NCBI RefSeq assembly: GCF_043789415.1
Contig: NZ_JBDLLW010000001.1
Location: 1,302,001-1,366,000 of the forward strand
Source: Renibacterium sp043789415
Lineage (GTDB): Bacteria; Actinomycetota; Actinomycetes; Actinomycetales; Micrococcaceae
DNA: 64,000 bases
Direction of reading: 5' to 3'
Both the position numbers and the translations under genes were made by a program. The notes beneath the pieces are model-generated. The model saw only the letters and a program-made list of their open reading frames with translations, did not search any database and was not told the DNA's origin. Each line of letters starts with the position of its first letter. Position 1 is the stretch's first letter. Shown here one piece after another: positions 1 through 7,481 of the stretch.

Positions 1-1330
1 ACGCCGCCAACCGGATCGCTTCATCGAGCGAGCGGTAACCGATCACCGAACTGACCGGGCCGAAAGCTTCCAGATTATGCACCTCGGGGGCAGCAGAATC
101 CGCCCAGCTGAGTAGCACGGGCGACATGAACGCGCCGTCCCGCACAGCACCCTGGGAACCATCGAGCCGGGTGACAGACGGCGTCTCCAGCGAGCCGTAG
201 GCCAGCTCACCTCCGGCGTCGAGCATGGTCTGCACCGCAGCGCGCACATCAACCAGCTGATCGAGCGAGGCGAGCGCTCCCATGGTGACCCCCTCCGCCC
301 GTGGGTCCCCCAGCACGACCTTTTCCCGCAATCGCGCGGCGAGAGCAGCAATCACCTCATCCTTAATCGCCTCTGGCACAATGGTGCGCCGGACGCTGGT
401 GCACTTCTGTCCGGCTTTAACGGTCATCTCGGTGACCACCGAACGCACGAAAGCCTCGAATTCCGGGGTGCCGGGCACCGCGTCAGGCCCCAGGATGGCT
501 GCATTGAGCGAATCGGTCTCCGAAGTGAAACGCACCCCGCCGTAGACCACATGAGGGTGGGCTTTGAGCGCTTTGGCGGTTGCGGCGGAGCCGGTGAAAG
601 CCACCAGATCTCGATAGTCGAGTTCATCCAGCAACTCGCGCGCGGAGCCGGAGATCAGCTGGATCGAGCCCGCTGGAAGAATTCCGGAATCCACCATCAG
701 CCGCACCATCGCCTCGGTGAGATAGCCGGTGGGAGTGGCCGGTTTGACGATACTGGGCACCCCGGCCAGGAACGCCGGAGCGAATTTCTCCAGCATGCCC
801 CAGACCGGGAAGTTGAAAGCGTTGATCTGAACCGCCACTCCCGGAATCCGGGTGTAGATGTGCTCTCCGATGAAGGATCCGTCTCGGGAGAGCACCTCGA
901 GCGGACCGTCGATCACCAGATTGGAATTGGGCAGCTCCCGGCGTCCCTTCGAACCGAAGGTGAAGAGCACTCCGATGCCGCCGTCGATATCGACCAGGTT
1001 GTCGATCTTGGTGGCACCGGTCTTCGCCGAGATCTCGTAGAGTTCCGCGCGGCGCTCATTGAGGAACTGGGCGAGTTCTTTGAGTTTGAGCGCACGCTGA
1101 TGAAAAGTGAAGTCTGCCAGGCTGCGCTGCCCGACCTCCCGGCCATAGCGCACCACCTCGGCCAGCTCGAGGCCAGCCGTGCTCACGTGAGCCAGCGGCT
1201 CCCCGGTGCTCGCATCGCGCACGGTGGGGGCATCATGCGGCGTTTCGGACGGCGTCCACCAAACGTCGCAGATATAGCTGGGGACGGTGCGCAGTACCGT
1301 ATCGACACTGGTCATTTCGGCCTCGGTCAT
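1..1330 (-). CDS. paaZ: Phenylacetate degradation bifunctional protein PaaZ (partial, N-terminal aldehyde dehydrogenase half)
   Basis: PaaZ opens the ring of oxepin-CoA in aerobic phenylacetate breakdown. The N-terminal half is an aldehyde dehydrogenase that oxidises the semialdehyde, and a C-terminal MaoC-type hydratase does the ring opening. About 443 residues of the dehydrogenase half lie in the window; the gene runs off the left edge, so the hydratase half is not seen. The frame contains QINAFNFPVWG, FTGSA and GQKCTSVRR, the last holding the catalytic Cys. The ATG at 1330 is preferred because GGAGG (1341-1345) lies 10 nt upstream; the in-frame ATG at 1339 is only 1 nt from it. A TetR-type operator lies at 1370-1387. 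Neighbouring genes for beta-oxidation of the CoA product support the call. Confidence 0.92.
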   Translation of the reverse strand, partial: MTEAEMTSVDTVLRTVPSYICDVWWTPSETPHDAPTVRDASTGEPLAHVSTAGLELAEVVRYGREVGQRSLADFTFHQRALKLKELAQFLNERRAELYEISAKTGATKIDNLVDIDGGIGVLFTFGSKGRRELPNSNLVIDGPLEVLSRDGSFIGEHIYTRIPGVAVQINAFNFPVWGMLEKFAPAFLAGVPSIVKPATPTGYLTEAMVRLMVDSGILPAGSIQLISGSARELLDELDYRDLVAFTGSAATAKALKAHPHVVYGGVRFTSETDSLNAAILGPDAVPGTPEFEAFVRSVVTEMTVKAGQKCTSVRRTIVPEAIKDEVIAALAARLREKVVLGDPRAEGVTMGALASLDQLVDVRAAVQTMLDAGGELAYGSLETPSVTRLDGSQGAVRDGAFMSPVLLSWADSAAPEVHNLEAFGPVSSVIGYRSLDEAIRLAA

Positions 1331-1369
1331 CGTTGACATTCCTCCAGGGCAAATCTTCAGCAGCGAATT

Positions 1370-1387
1370 ACTGAACGATCGGTCGGT
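1370..1387 (-). promoter_or_regulatory. TetR-type (PaaR-like) operator upstream of paaZ
   Basis: An 18-bp imperfect palindrome, on the plus strand ACTGAACG-AT-CGGTCGGT, lies 40 bp upstream of the paaZ start. The same design (ACTGACCG-N2-CGTTCTAT) recurs at 6312-6329 ahead of the thiolase operon. In both sites the minus strand continues as CAGTAAT, which could form the -10 element. This resembles operators of actinobacterial TetR regulators of phenylacetate genes. No such regulator gene lies in the window, so the regulator name is inferred. Confidence 0.6.
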
Positions 1388-1409
1388 AATAACCCCATTC
1401 TAACCCAAT

Positions 1410-1500
1410 CCAGCTGTCCCACTGAGTGTTACAGGAGTGCCGGAAGTGAAGAGAAAAACGCCACACCAGCCACTTACGTAACACTCGATGGGACGGCTGG
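1410..1500. repeat. 91-bp repeat with inverted ends, copy 1
   Basis: The element starts with CCAGCTGTCCCACTGAGTGT and ends with the near-complementary CACTCGATGGGACGGCTGG, giving arms of about 20 bp and an inner stem built on GTTAC/GTAAC. A second element of exactly the same length lies at 26771-26861. Copy 1 fills the space between the paaZ operator and the methyltransferase, and its last base touches that gene's stop codon (1501-1503), so it may act as the methyltransferase terminator. It has no coding capacity. It resembles a small non-autonomous or REP-like element. Confidence 0.7.
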
Positions 1501-2277
1501 TCAGGTTTGGAAGGGATTGCTGACGATCAGGGTGAGTGAACCTTCGAAGAAGGGCTGGGTCCGGAGCGTCCCGAATTTCTCATCCCATTGACCGTTGCGC
1601 AGCTCGGTCCGGAGTTTCTCAACCGCCTCGGATTGCTCCTGGACGCTGAGAAAACTCCACGCCGAATTGGCCAGCCTGGCACCGGGCTCCAAAAGCACTT
1701 CCGGCCTTCCGTAGTACGCCTCACCGAATCCGTCGGAGCAATGCAGCGGAATCGGCACCGGATGGATCGTGGCTCCGCCGAGCAGTTCAGCGATCGTCTG
1801 CGGCGCCGGGTAGCGGGAAGCTTCGGTGGCGATCACCTCGGGAGCGTAGTCCACCAGCCAGAACCTATCCAGCAGCGCCGGATCACAACTCAGGATCACC
1901 ACCGGCCCTCGCGTTACACGCCGCATTTCAGCCAGTCCTTTCGCCAGGTCCTTCCATTGATGAACACTGAAGGTGGCCATCGAGGCGTCGAAAGAGCCAT
2001 CGTCGAAAGGCAGGTTTTCGGCTGTGGCGTCGATGGCCCGCACCAGTTCGGCGGGTCGTTGCGCCCGCATCGTGGCACTGGGTTCCACCGCGGTCACCTG
2101 GCGATCCCGAGGTTCGTAGGATCCAGCGCCAGCACCGACATTGAGTACTGTCTTGGCGTCAGCCAGAGCTTGTTCAATATGCTGCGCGATCAGCGGCTCG
2201 GGACGCCGGTAGCGAGTGTAGCCCGAGCCGATGGAACCGTAGTCGGCGTCACCTGCGCTGCCGTCCCGAGATTTCAT
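1501..2277 (-). CDS. Class I SAM-dependent methyltransferase
   Basis: A 258-residue cytoplasmic methyltransferase of the Methyltransf_11 type. Residues 44-52 (LNVGAGAGS) form the SAM-binding glycine loop, followed by an acidic residue in VTAVEPS at the end of strand 2, and ENLPFDDGSFD is the usual motif III region. The substrate cannot be read from the sequence. The gene is divergent from the thioesterase at 2322 across 44 bp. A TAAGCT -10-like hexamer (2284-2289) sits exactly 6 nt before the ATG, and there is no Shine-Dalgarno sequence, suggesting a leaderless transcript. It lies among phenylacetate genes but nothing ties it to that pathway. Confidence 0.85.
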   Translation of the reverse strand: MKSRDGSAGDADYGSIGSGYTRYRRPEPLIAQHIEQALADAKTVLNVGAGAGSYEPRDRQVTAVEPSATMRAQRPAELVRAIDATAENLPFDDGSFDASMATFSVHQWKDLAKGLAEMRRVTRGPVVILSCDPALLDRFWLVDYAPEVIATEASRYPAPQTIAELLGGATIHPVPIPLHCSDGFGEAYYGRPEVLLEPGARLANSAWSFLSVQEQSEAVEKLRTELRNGQWDEKFGTLRTQPFFEGSLTLIVSNPFQT

Positions 2278-2321
2278 ACTCCGAGCTTAGCCTGAGCGAA
2301 TCCGGCGATTACAGTGAAGTC

Positions 2322-2720
2322 ATGGCAGAGTCACTGTGGAAAATTCAGCTGGGCGAACTGGACGAGAAGATGGGCGTGCAGATCGTCGAGGAGTCCATCG
2401 AGCGAGTGGTGGCGACCATGCCGGTAGTCGGCAATCGGCAGTCCTTCGGCCTGCTGCACGGCGGGGCTTCACTGGCGGTGGCCGAGGCGGTGGGGTCCTG
2501 GGCTGCGGTGATCTACGCCTCCAGCATCGGGAAGACCGCGGTGGGCGTCGACGTCTCAGCCACCCACCATCAGTCCGCCAGGGAAGGCAGCATCACCATC
2601 ACCGCGACTCCTCTGCAGTTGGGCCGCGCCCTGACCAGCCATCAGGTGCTGATCAGCAACGAAGCCGGGAAGCGGCTGTGCACCGTGCGAATCACCAATC
2701 TGCTGCTGGAGAAGAAGTGA
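2322..2720 (+). CDS. paaI: PaaI-family hotdog thioesterase
   Basis: A 132-residue single hotdog domain that hydrolyses acyl-CoA thioesters. In phenylacetate clusters PaaI rescues CoA from dead-end hydroxyphenylacetyl-CoA intermediates; related enzymes (MenI/EntH type) act on other aryl-CoAs. The motif FGLLHGGASLAVAEAVGS (about residues 45-62) carries the HGG turn and the catalytic acidic residue of the central helix. The start is supported by TACAGT (2310-2315) 6 nt before ATG, a leaderless arrangement. The gene is convergent with the acetyltransferase downstream. Because menB-menE lie 5 kb away, a role as dihydroxynaphthoyl-CoA thioesterase is an alternative. Confidence 0.85.
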   Translation: MAESLWKIQLGELDEKMGVQIVEESIERVVATMPVVGNRQSFGLLHGGASLAVAEAVGSWAAVIYASSIGKTAVGVDVSATHHQSAREGSITITATPLQLGRALTSHQVLISNEAGKRLCTVRITNLLLEKK

Positions 2721-2734
2721 CCGGCAAGAAGTGA

Positions 2735-3328
2735 TCAGCGCTTTTTATTCACTCTGAATTCCAGGCCCGACTTCACCATCGGCCATTCAGAAGCGATGAT
2801 GGAGAACACCACGGTGTCTCGCACAATGCCGTCCGGCATCCGCAGATGCGCGCGCAGGACGCCGTCCTGCTTGGCCCCCAGCCTGGCGATCGCCTCCCGC
2901 GACTGCTGGTTCATCCAGTGCGTGTGGAACTCCACCGCCGCGCATCCCAGAGTCTCGAAGGCGTGCCTCATCAGCAGGAGTTTGGAGTCAGGGTTGGTTC
3001 CGCTGCGCTGGGCGCTCGCCGCATTCCAGGTGTAGCCGATCTCGGCCCGGGGAGTGTGAGCATCGATATTGCAGTAAGTAGTCATGCCGATCAGCTTGCC
3101 GTCGCTGAGCCTTCGGGTGCTGAAGGGCAGCATCGAACCGGCTTCTTGCAGGCTCAACCTGCGTTCGATCTCCTGCCGCATCTCTTCGGGAGAGGGCACC
3201 CTGGTGTACCAGAGTTTCCATAGCTCACCGTCTTTGACCGCCTCTACCAGCTCGTCGTGGTGTTCCAGGGAAAGCGGTTCCAACTGGACGTACTTACCGG
3301 TGAGCGTGACAGGTTCGAAGAGGGCCAT
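2735..3328 (-). CDS. GNAT family N-acetyltransferase (RimJ/RimL-like)
   Basis: A 197-residue GNAT enzyme expected to transfer acetyl from acetyl-CoA to an amine, possibly a protein N-terminus. The fold is visible as an N-terminal beta region (VTLTGKYVQLEPLSLEHHDE), the IGMTTYCNIDA strand, EIGYTWNAASAQRSGTN (acetyl-CoA loop region) and a C-terminal half with FHTHWMNQQSREAIARLGA typical of RimJ/RimL proteins. The ATG at 3328 is preceded by TAGGAT (3335-3340) with a 6-nt gap, so the mRNA is probably leaderless. The substrate is unknown. Confidence 0.85.
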   Translation of the reverse strand: MALFEPVTLTGKYVQLEPLSLEHHDELVEAVKDGELWKLWYTRVPSPEEMRQEIERRLSLQEAGSMLPFSTRRLSDGKLIGMTTYCNIDAHTPRAEIGYTWNAASAQRSGTNPDSKLLLMRHAFETLGCAAVEFHTHWMNQQSREAIARLGAKQDGVLRAHLRMPDGIVRDTVVFSIIASEWPMVKSGLEFRVNKKR

Positions 3329-3458
3329 GAAACCATCCTAGGGGTTCAGCAGCAACCGCCGGATAGCGCCAATCTCGGCCGCCTGGCCCCCTGATTGAAG
3401 CCAATAATTTTCGACGCCGGCCGGTGCCGCAGCTAATCGGACAAGAGCCCGGACCCCA

Positions 3459-4307
3459 CTACCAGCGGAAAAAGCCCTGACCGCTCTTTCGCCCCAACTC
3501 GCCGCGGGCCACTTTGTCCCGCAAGATCTGCGGCGGCGCGAAGCGCTCGCCCAGAGTAGAAGCCAGATACTCAGCGATGCCGAGCCGCACATCGAGGCCC
3601 ACCACATCGGTGGTGCGCAACGGCCCCATCGGGTGCTTATAGCCCAGCTCCATAGCGGTATCGATGTCCTCAGCGCTCGCCACCCCTTCCTCCACCATTC
3701 GCATGGCTTCCAGGGCAATCGCGACACCCAGCCGTGAGGAGGCGAAACCGGGTGCATCCCGCACCACAATGGCCCGTTTGCCCAGTTCGGCGATCCATTC
3801 CTGGGCCGCGCTGATCAGCGAATCTTCGCTCCGCTCTCCCGCCACCACCTCGACCAAGGAGGAGGCCGGTACCGGGTTGAAGAAGTGCAGGCCCAGAAAC
3901 TGCTCCGGTCGGCGCAGCGTGGCTGCGAGCGCATTGACCGAGAGCGAGGAGGTATTGGTCGCCAGCGCCGCACCGGCGGAGAGCACCTGCTCAGCGCGGC
4001 GGAGCGCCGAGACCTTCAACTCGAATACCTCCGGAACGGCTTCGATCACCAGCTCGGCGTCGGATAACTGCTCGATGGCATCGACGACGCTGAGCCGTTG
4101 CAGGCAGGCTTCGGACGACTCTTTGAGCGCTCCTCGCTCCGCCGTTTTCCGCACCGCCTCGGTGACTCGTTGCTGAGCGGCGGCCACGGCGTCCTGAGCG
4201 GCTTCCGCGACGGTGACCCGGCAGCCGTTGATCAGGAAGGCGTGGGCTATGCCCGCGCCCATCCGGCCACCGCCGATCACGCCGATCGACTCCGGCAGCT
4301 GACTCAT
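3459..4307 (-). CDS. paaH: 3-hydroxyacyl-CoA dehydrogenase
   Basis: NAD-dependent oxidation of 3-hydroxyadipyl-CoA to 3-oxoadipyl-CoA is the expected step in phenylacetate catabolism. The 282 residues start with the Rossmann motif IGVIGGGRMGAGIAHAF, contain the catalytic-site sequence LGLHFFNPVP and the NTSSLS segment, and end with the C-terminal 3HCDH domain (FASSRLGVAIALEAMRMVEE). It is the last gene of a three-gene unit: its ATG overlaps the hydratase stop by 4 nt, so translation is coupled. A general fatty-acid role (FadB type) cannot be excluded, but the operator shared with paaZ favours paaH. Confidence 0.9.
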   Translation of the reverse strand: MSQLPESIGVIGGGRMGAGIAHAFLINGCRVTVAEAAQDAVAAAQQRVTEAVRKTAERGALKESSEACLQRLSVVDAIEQLSDAELVIEAVPEVFELKVSALRRAEQVLSAGAALATNTSSLSVNALAATLRRPEQFLGLHFFNPVPASSLVEVVAGERSEDSLISAAQEWIAELGKRAIVVRDAPGFASSRLGVAIALEAMRMVEEGVASAEDIDTAMELGYKHPMGPLRTTDVVGLDVRLGIAEYLASTLGERFAPPQILRDKVARGELGRKSGQGFFRW

Positions 4308-5077
4308 CGGCGATCTCTCTTCTCTAGGAACGCGGTCATTCGCTTGAACTTCTCCTCGGATTCGAAGAGCACCGCCTGCGCCTGCAAATCCACCTCGGGA
4401 TGCGCGTCGCGCGGACTATGGAAAGCGGCCTTCGTATACTGCACCGCGAGCGGGTCCTGTGCGGCGATTCGATCGGCCAGGGCATCGGCGGCCCCCAGCA
4501 ACTCGGCTGGATCGTGCAAGGAGCTGACCAGTCCGGCGGCGAGTGCCTCTTCCGCGTTCAGCACCCTTCCGGCCAGCAGGATCTCTTTGGCCAGCGGCTC
4601 CCCCACCAGCTCGCGCAATCGCCAACTGGCACCGGCCGCTGCCATGATCCCGAGTGAGGTCTCAGGGTTCCCGATCCGGATGCTCGGCGTGCCGATCCGG
4701 AAGTCGGCGGCGAAGGCCAGCTCAGCACCCCCGCCCAGCACATAGCCCTCGAGGGCGGCGATCACCGGCATTTTGAGTTCGGCAATCCGGATGAAAAGTT
4801 TGATATTGATCCCTTGCAGCGCATCCTCACGACGTCGTTCGCGCAGCTCGGCGATATCCGCACCCGAGGCGAAGACGCCAGTCTTTTCGCCGTCACCGGC
4901 AGCGCCGGTGAGGATCAGGATCTTCGGGTTCCGCTCAAGTTCAGCGCAGACCCGGTGCAACTCGTCCACCATCTGCTGGTCAATGGCATTGCGCACCTCG
5001 GGGCGGTTGAGCCGGACCAGCAGCCGATCGGCGCGCTCCTCGATCAGCAGGGTCCGCGCTTCTTCGGAAAAACTCAT
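4304..5077 (-). CDS. Enoyl-CoA hydratase/isomerase family protein (PaaF/PaaG-like)
   Basis: A 257-residue crotonase-fold enzyme that hydrates or isomerises the enoyl-CoA intermediate between the PaaZ product and 3-hydroxyadipyl-CoA. Typical features are LNRPEVRNAI near residue 22, the oxyanion-hole segment FASGADIAEL, and EGYVLGGGAELAFAADFRIG followed by the PETSLGIMAAAG region. The ATG at 5077 overlaps the thiolase stop as ATGA; an upstream in-frame start inside the thiolase gene is unlikely. The downstream ATGA overlap continues the coupling to the dehydrogenase. Sequence alone does not separate PaaF (hydratase) from PaaG (isomerase). Confidence 0.88.
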   Translation of the reverse strand: MSFSEEARTLLIEERADRLLVRLNRPEVRNAIDQQMVDELHRVCAELERNPKILILTGAAGDGEKTGVFASGADIAELRERRREDALQGINIKLFIRIAELKMPVIAALEGYVLGGGAELAFAADFRIGTPSIRIGNPETSLGIMAAAGASWRLRELVGEPLAKEILLAGRVLNAEEALAAGLVSSLHDPAELLGAADALADRIAAQDPLAVQYTKAAFHSPRDAHPEVDLQAQAVLFESEEKFKRMTAFLEKRDRR

Positions 5078-6270
5078 ACCCGTTCCACCAGCAGAGCGGT
5101 GCCCTGCCCGACACCGACACACATCGTGGCCAGGCCGCGATGTGCACCTTCGCGTTCCATCCGGCCCAGCAGGGTGATGGTGATCCTGGCCCCGGAGGAA
5201 CCCAGTGGGTGCCCCAAGGCAATCGCACCGCCGTCAGCGTTCACGATCTCCGGGTCGAGTCCGAGCCTGCGGATACTCGCCAGAGACTGGGTGGCGAAGG
5301 CTTCATTGAGTTCGACGGCGCCGATCGAGGAGAGCGCGACACCGCTGCGCGCCAGCAGCTTCTCGGTCGCCGGTACCGGTCCCAGGCCCATCACCTCGGG
5401 GGCCAGGGCAGCGCTGACGCCCTCGACGATTCTGGCCCGCGGAGTCAGGCCAAAACGGTGGAGCGCCGCCTCTGAGACCACCAGAATCGCTGAGGCCCCA
5501 TCATTGAGCGGCGAAGAATTCCCTGCGGTCACCACGCCGTCCTGCCGGACCACCGGGCGCAGCCCCGCCAAGCTCTCCATGGAGGTGTCCCGCCTCGGCC
5601 CCTCATCCGCGGACACCGTGACCACGGAGCGGCCCGCTCTGGCCTGCACCGGGATGATCTCCTGGGTGAAATGACCGGCGTCAATCGCGGCTATCGCTCG
5701 CTGATGTGAGCGCAGCGCGAAAGCATCGGCATCTTCGCGAGTGATGCCGTCAAGGGAGGCGACCTCTTCTGCGGTTTCCGGCATCGAGAACGTGGCCTTA
5801 TCCCGCCCCTTGAAACGCGGGTTGGTGAAACGCCAGCCGATCGAGGTGTCAAAGACCTCGCCGGGCCGGGCAAATGCCTTTTCGGGCTTGGCCATCACCC
5901 AGGGAGCCCGGCTCATCGATTCGACGCCCCCGGCGATCACTACGTCCGCCGCACCGGCCTTGATCATATGAGAAGCCATCATGATGGCCGACACGCCTGA
6001 GGCACAGAGCCGGTTCACGGTGATTCCCGGCACCGAATCCGGCAGTCCGGCCAGCAGGAGCGCCATTCTGGCGACATTCCTATTGTCCTCACCGGCTTGA
6101 TTGGCATTGCCCAGGATGACCTCATCGACCTGCGCGGCGTCGATGCCGGTTCGTTGCACCAGAGCGGCAAGAGTCACAGCAGAGAGATCATCCGGCCGCA
6201 CCGAGGACAGTGCACCGCCGTAACGCCCCACCGGAGTTCGGACACCATCAACTAGAAACGCCTCCGTCAT
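5074..6270 (-). CDS. Acetyl-CoA acyltransferase / 3-oxoadipyl-CoA thiolase
   Basis: A 398-residue thiolase that would cleave 3-oxoadipyl-CoA to succinyl-CoA and acetyl-CoA, the last step of the phenylacetate (PaaJ) or beta-ketoadipate (PcaF) pathway. The nucleophilic Cys is in NRLCASGVSA (about residue 87), the catalytic His in GGAIALGHPLGSSGAR and the second Cys in TMCVGVGQG. The ATG has GAGGAG 5 nt upstream. It heads the thiolase-hydratase-dehydrogenase operon, whose promoter carries a TetR-type operator between -35 and -10 (6308-6336). PaaJ and PcaF are not distinguishable by eye; the neighbours favour PaaJ. Confidence 0.9.
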   Translation of the reverse strand: MTEAFLVDGVRTPVGRYGGALSSVRPDDLSAVTLAALVQRTGIDAAQVDEVILGNANQAGEDNRNVARMALLLAGLPDSVPGITVNRLCASGVSAIMMASHMIKAGAADVVIAGGVESMSRAPWVMAKPEKAFARPGEVFDTSIGWRFTNPRFKGRDKATFSMPETAEEVASLDGITREDADAFALRSHQRAIAAIDAGHFTQEIIPVQARAGRSVVTVSADEGPRRDTSMESLAGLRPVVRQDGVVTAGNSSPLNDGASAILVVSEAALHRFGLTPRARIVEGVSAALAPEVMGLGPVPATEKLLARSGVALSSIGAVELNEAFATQSLASIRRLGLDPEIVNADGGAIALGHPLGSSGARITITLLGRMEREGAHRGLATMCVGVGQGTALLVERV

Positions 6271-6307
6271 ATCCGCTCCTCAGCGTCAGCTTCCCCACCG
6301 CCAGCAA

Positions 6308-6336
6308 CATTACTGACCGTTCGTTCTATAAATCAA
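6308..6336 (-). promoter_or_regulatory. Promoter with embedded TetR-type operator for the thiolase operon
   Basis: On the minus strand a -35-like TTGATT (6331-6336), a 17-nt spacer and GTAATG (6308-6313) form a plausible sigma-70 promoter. The spacer is almost exactly an 18-bp dyad, ACTGACCG-TT-CGTTCTAT on the plus strand (6312-6329), matching the paaZ site at 1370-1387. A repressor bound here would block RNA polymerase, consistent with induction by phenylacetyl-CoA as known for PaaR-type TetR proteins. Confidence 0.55.
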
Positions 6337-6434
6337 TATTCCACAGCTTGAGAAGACCGGTCAATCATCATTCAAGGACCGCAATTGTCCTGAATGGACT
6401 GTTCTTACCTCGCGCAGCACCATAGCCTGCCACT

Positions 6435-6866
6435 ATGAGCTACTCAGTCCAGATCGCCGTCGACTCGAAGAATCCGCATCTGCTCGCCGATTGGTGGGCC
6501 GAGACCCTCGGCTGGCAGGTCGAGTCGAGCAATGAAGACTTCATCCGCTCGATGCTGGCCCAGGGCTACGCCGAGGAATCCGACACCATCGTGTACCGCG
6601 GAGCGCTGGTCTGGAAGGACGGCGCCGCGATCAACCCGCCGGAGGGATTGCCGGGCGGTGCCCGGATGCTGTTCCAGTCCGCCCCGGAAGAGAAAACCGT
6701 GAAGAACCGAGTCCACCTGGATATCAGGGTGACGGGCAACTCCAAGGACGAGGTCAGAGCGAGCTTGGAAGCGCGTGGCGCGCGCTTTCTCTGGCACGCC
6801 AGTCAGGGGCCTCACGCTTGGTACACCATGGCAGACCCGGAGGGGAATGAGTTCTGCGTTTCCTAG
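6435..6866 (+). CDS. VOC family protein (glyoxalase/bleomycin-resistance fold)
   Basis: A 143-residue vicinal-oxygen-chelate protein with two beta-alpha-beta-beta-beta modules: the first from YSVQIAVDSKNPHLLADWWAETLGW, the second from RVHLDIRV to the terminal MADPEGNEFCV motif with the metal-ligand Glu. Members include glyoxalases, dioxygenases and resistance proteins; the substrate here is unknown. TAGCCT (6423-6428) lies 6 nt before the ATG, suggesting a leaderless mRNA. The gene is convergent with the VanZ-like gene and divergent from the thiolase operon. Confidence 0.82.
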   Translation: MSYSVQIAVDSKNPHLLADWWAETLGWQVESSNEDFIRSMLAQGYAEESDTIVYRGALVWKDGAAINPPEGLPGGARMLFQSAPEEKTVKNRVHLDIRVTGNSKDEVRASLEARGARFLWHASQGPHAWYTMADPEGNEFCVS

Positions 6867-6873
6867 TCGGGGC

Positions 6874-7329
6874 CTATGGCCCGGAGCCTTCGGGAGTCTC
6901 CGTCTGCCCTGTCAGGGCTCTTCGGCGTCGAGCCAGCCAGAAGCACAGCAGTGCCCCCAACAGGCCACCCAAGCTATTGGCCAGGACGTCCGTCCAATCA
7001 GCGGTACGTCCGGCTAAGAACGCGGCCTGGGATACCTCGACCAGGGTGCTCAGCACGATCAGCAAAGGGACCGCCAGGAACCAGCGGCGCCCGAAGAGCA
7101 CGGCGAGAAAATAACCCAAGGGGAAGAACATCGCGATATTGGCGCAGAACTCAACCAGACTGTAGTCCACAAAGCTCGGCACCCCCGCTCGATGCAGGGC
7201 ATTGAGAAGATAAGAGAGGGCGGGTGCGACTCCCTCATCGATGTGGCTGGGCCAGAACACCGCGAGAAGCACCACGACGCCGTAGATCGATAGACCCCAC
7301 CAAGCCCACCTCCTGGAAAGCCGCTTCAT
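6874..7329 (-). CDS. VanZ-like family membrane protein
   Basis: About 151 residues with four or five predicted membrane helices: WWGLSIYGVVVLLAVFW, a loop with a polar PSHIDE segment, FCANIAMFFPLGYFLAVLFG, FLAVPLLIVLSTLVEVSQ and the TADWTDVLANSLGGLLGALL signature found in VanZ-like proteins. VanZ raises teicoplanin resistance in enterococci; the role of most actinobacterial homologues is unknown. The start at 7329 (MKRLSRR, just ahead of the first helix) is preferred over one at 7392, which would add 21 non-membrane residues. Confidence 0.8.
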   Translation of the reverse strand: MKRLSRRWAWWGLSIYGVVVLLAVFWPSHIDEGVAPALSYLLNALHRAGVPSFVDYSLVEFCANIAMFFPLGYFLAVLFGRRWFLAVPLLIVLSTLVEVSQAAFLAGRTADWTDVLANSLGGLLGALLCFWLARRRRALTGQTETPEGSGP

Positions 7330-7481
7330 TGGCCCACCGGCGTCGCAAAAACGAGGGGTGAGGCCAGGCATTCCATCGTTCCAGTCTGCCATCTAGGGCG
7401 GAGCGAGGCTAAACTGGGCGATTATCGGCCTGCTTTCGGACCGATCCGGTTCCCCGACCGAGCGAGAAGTAGAATGTCCCG

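Noticed and set aside
551..1336. Long plus-strand open frame of 261 codons opposite paaZ
   Set aside because: The minus strand encodes clear PaaZ motifs in the same stretch; the plus-strand frame has no family motif and is a GC-rich shadow.
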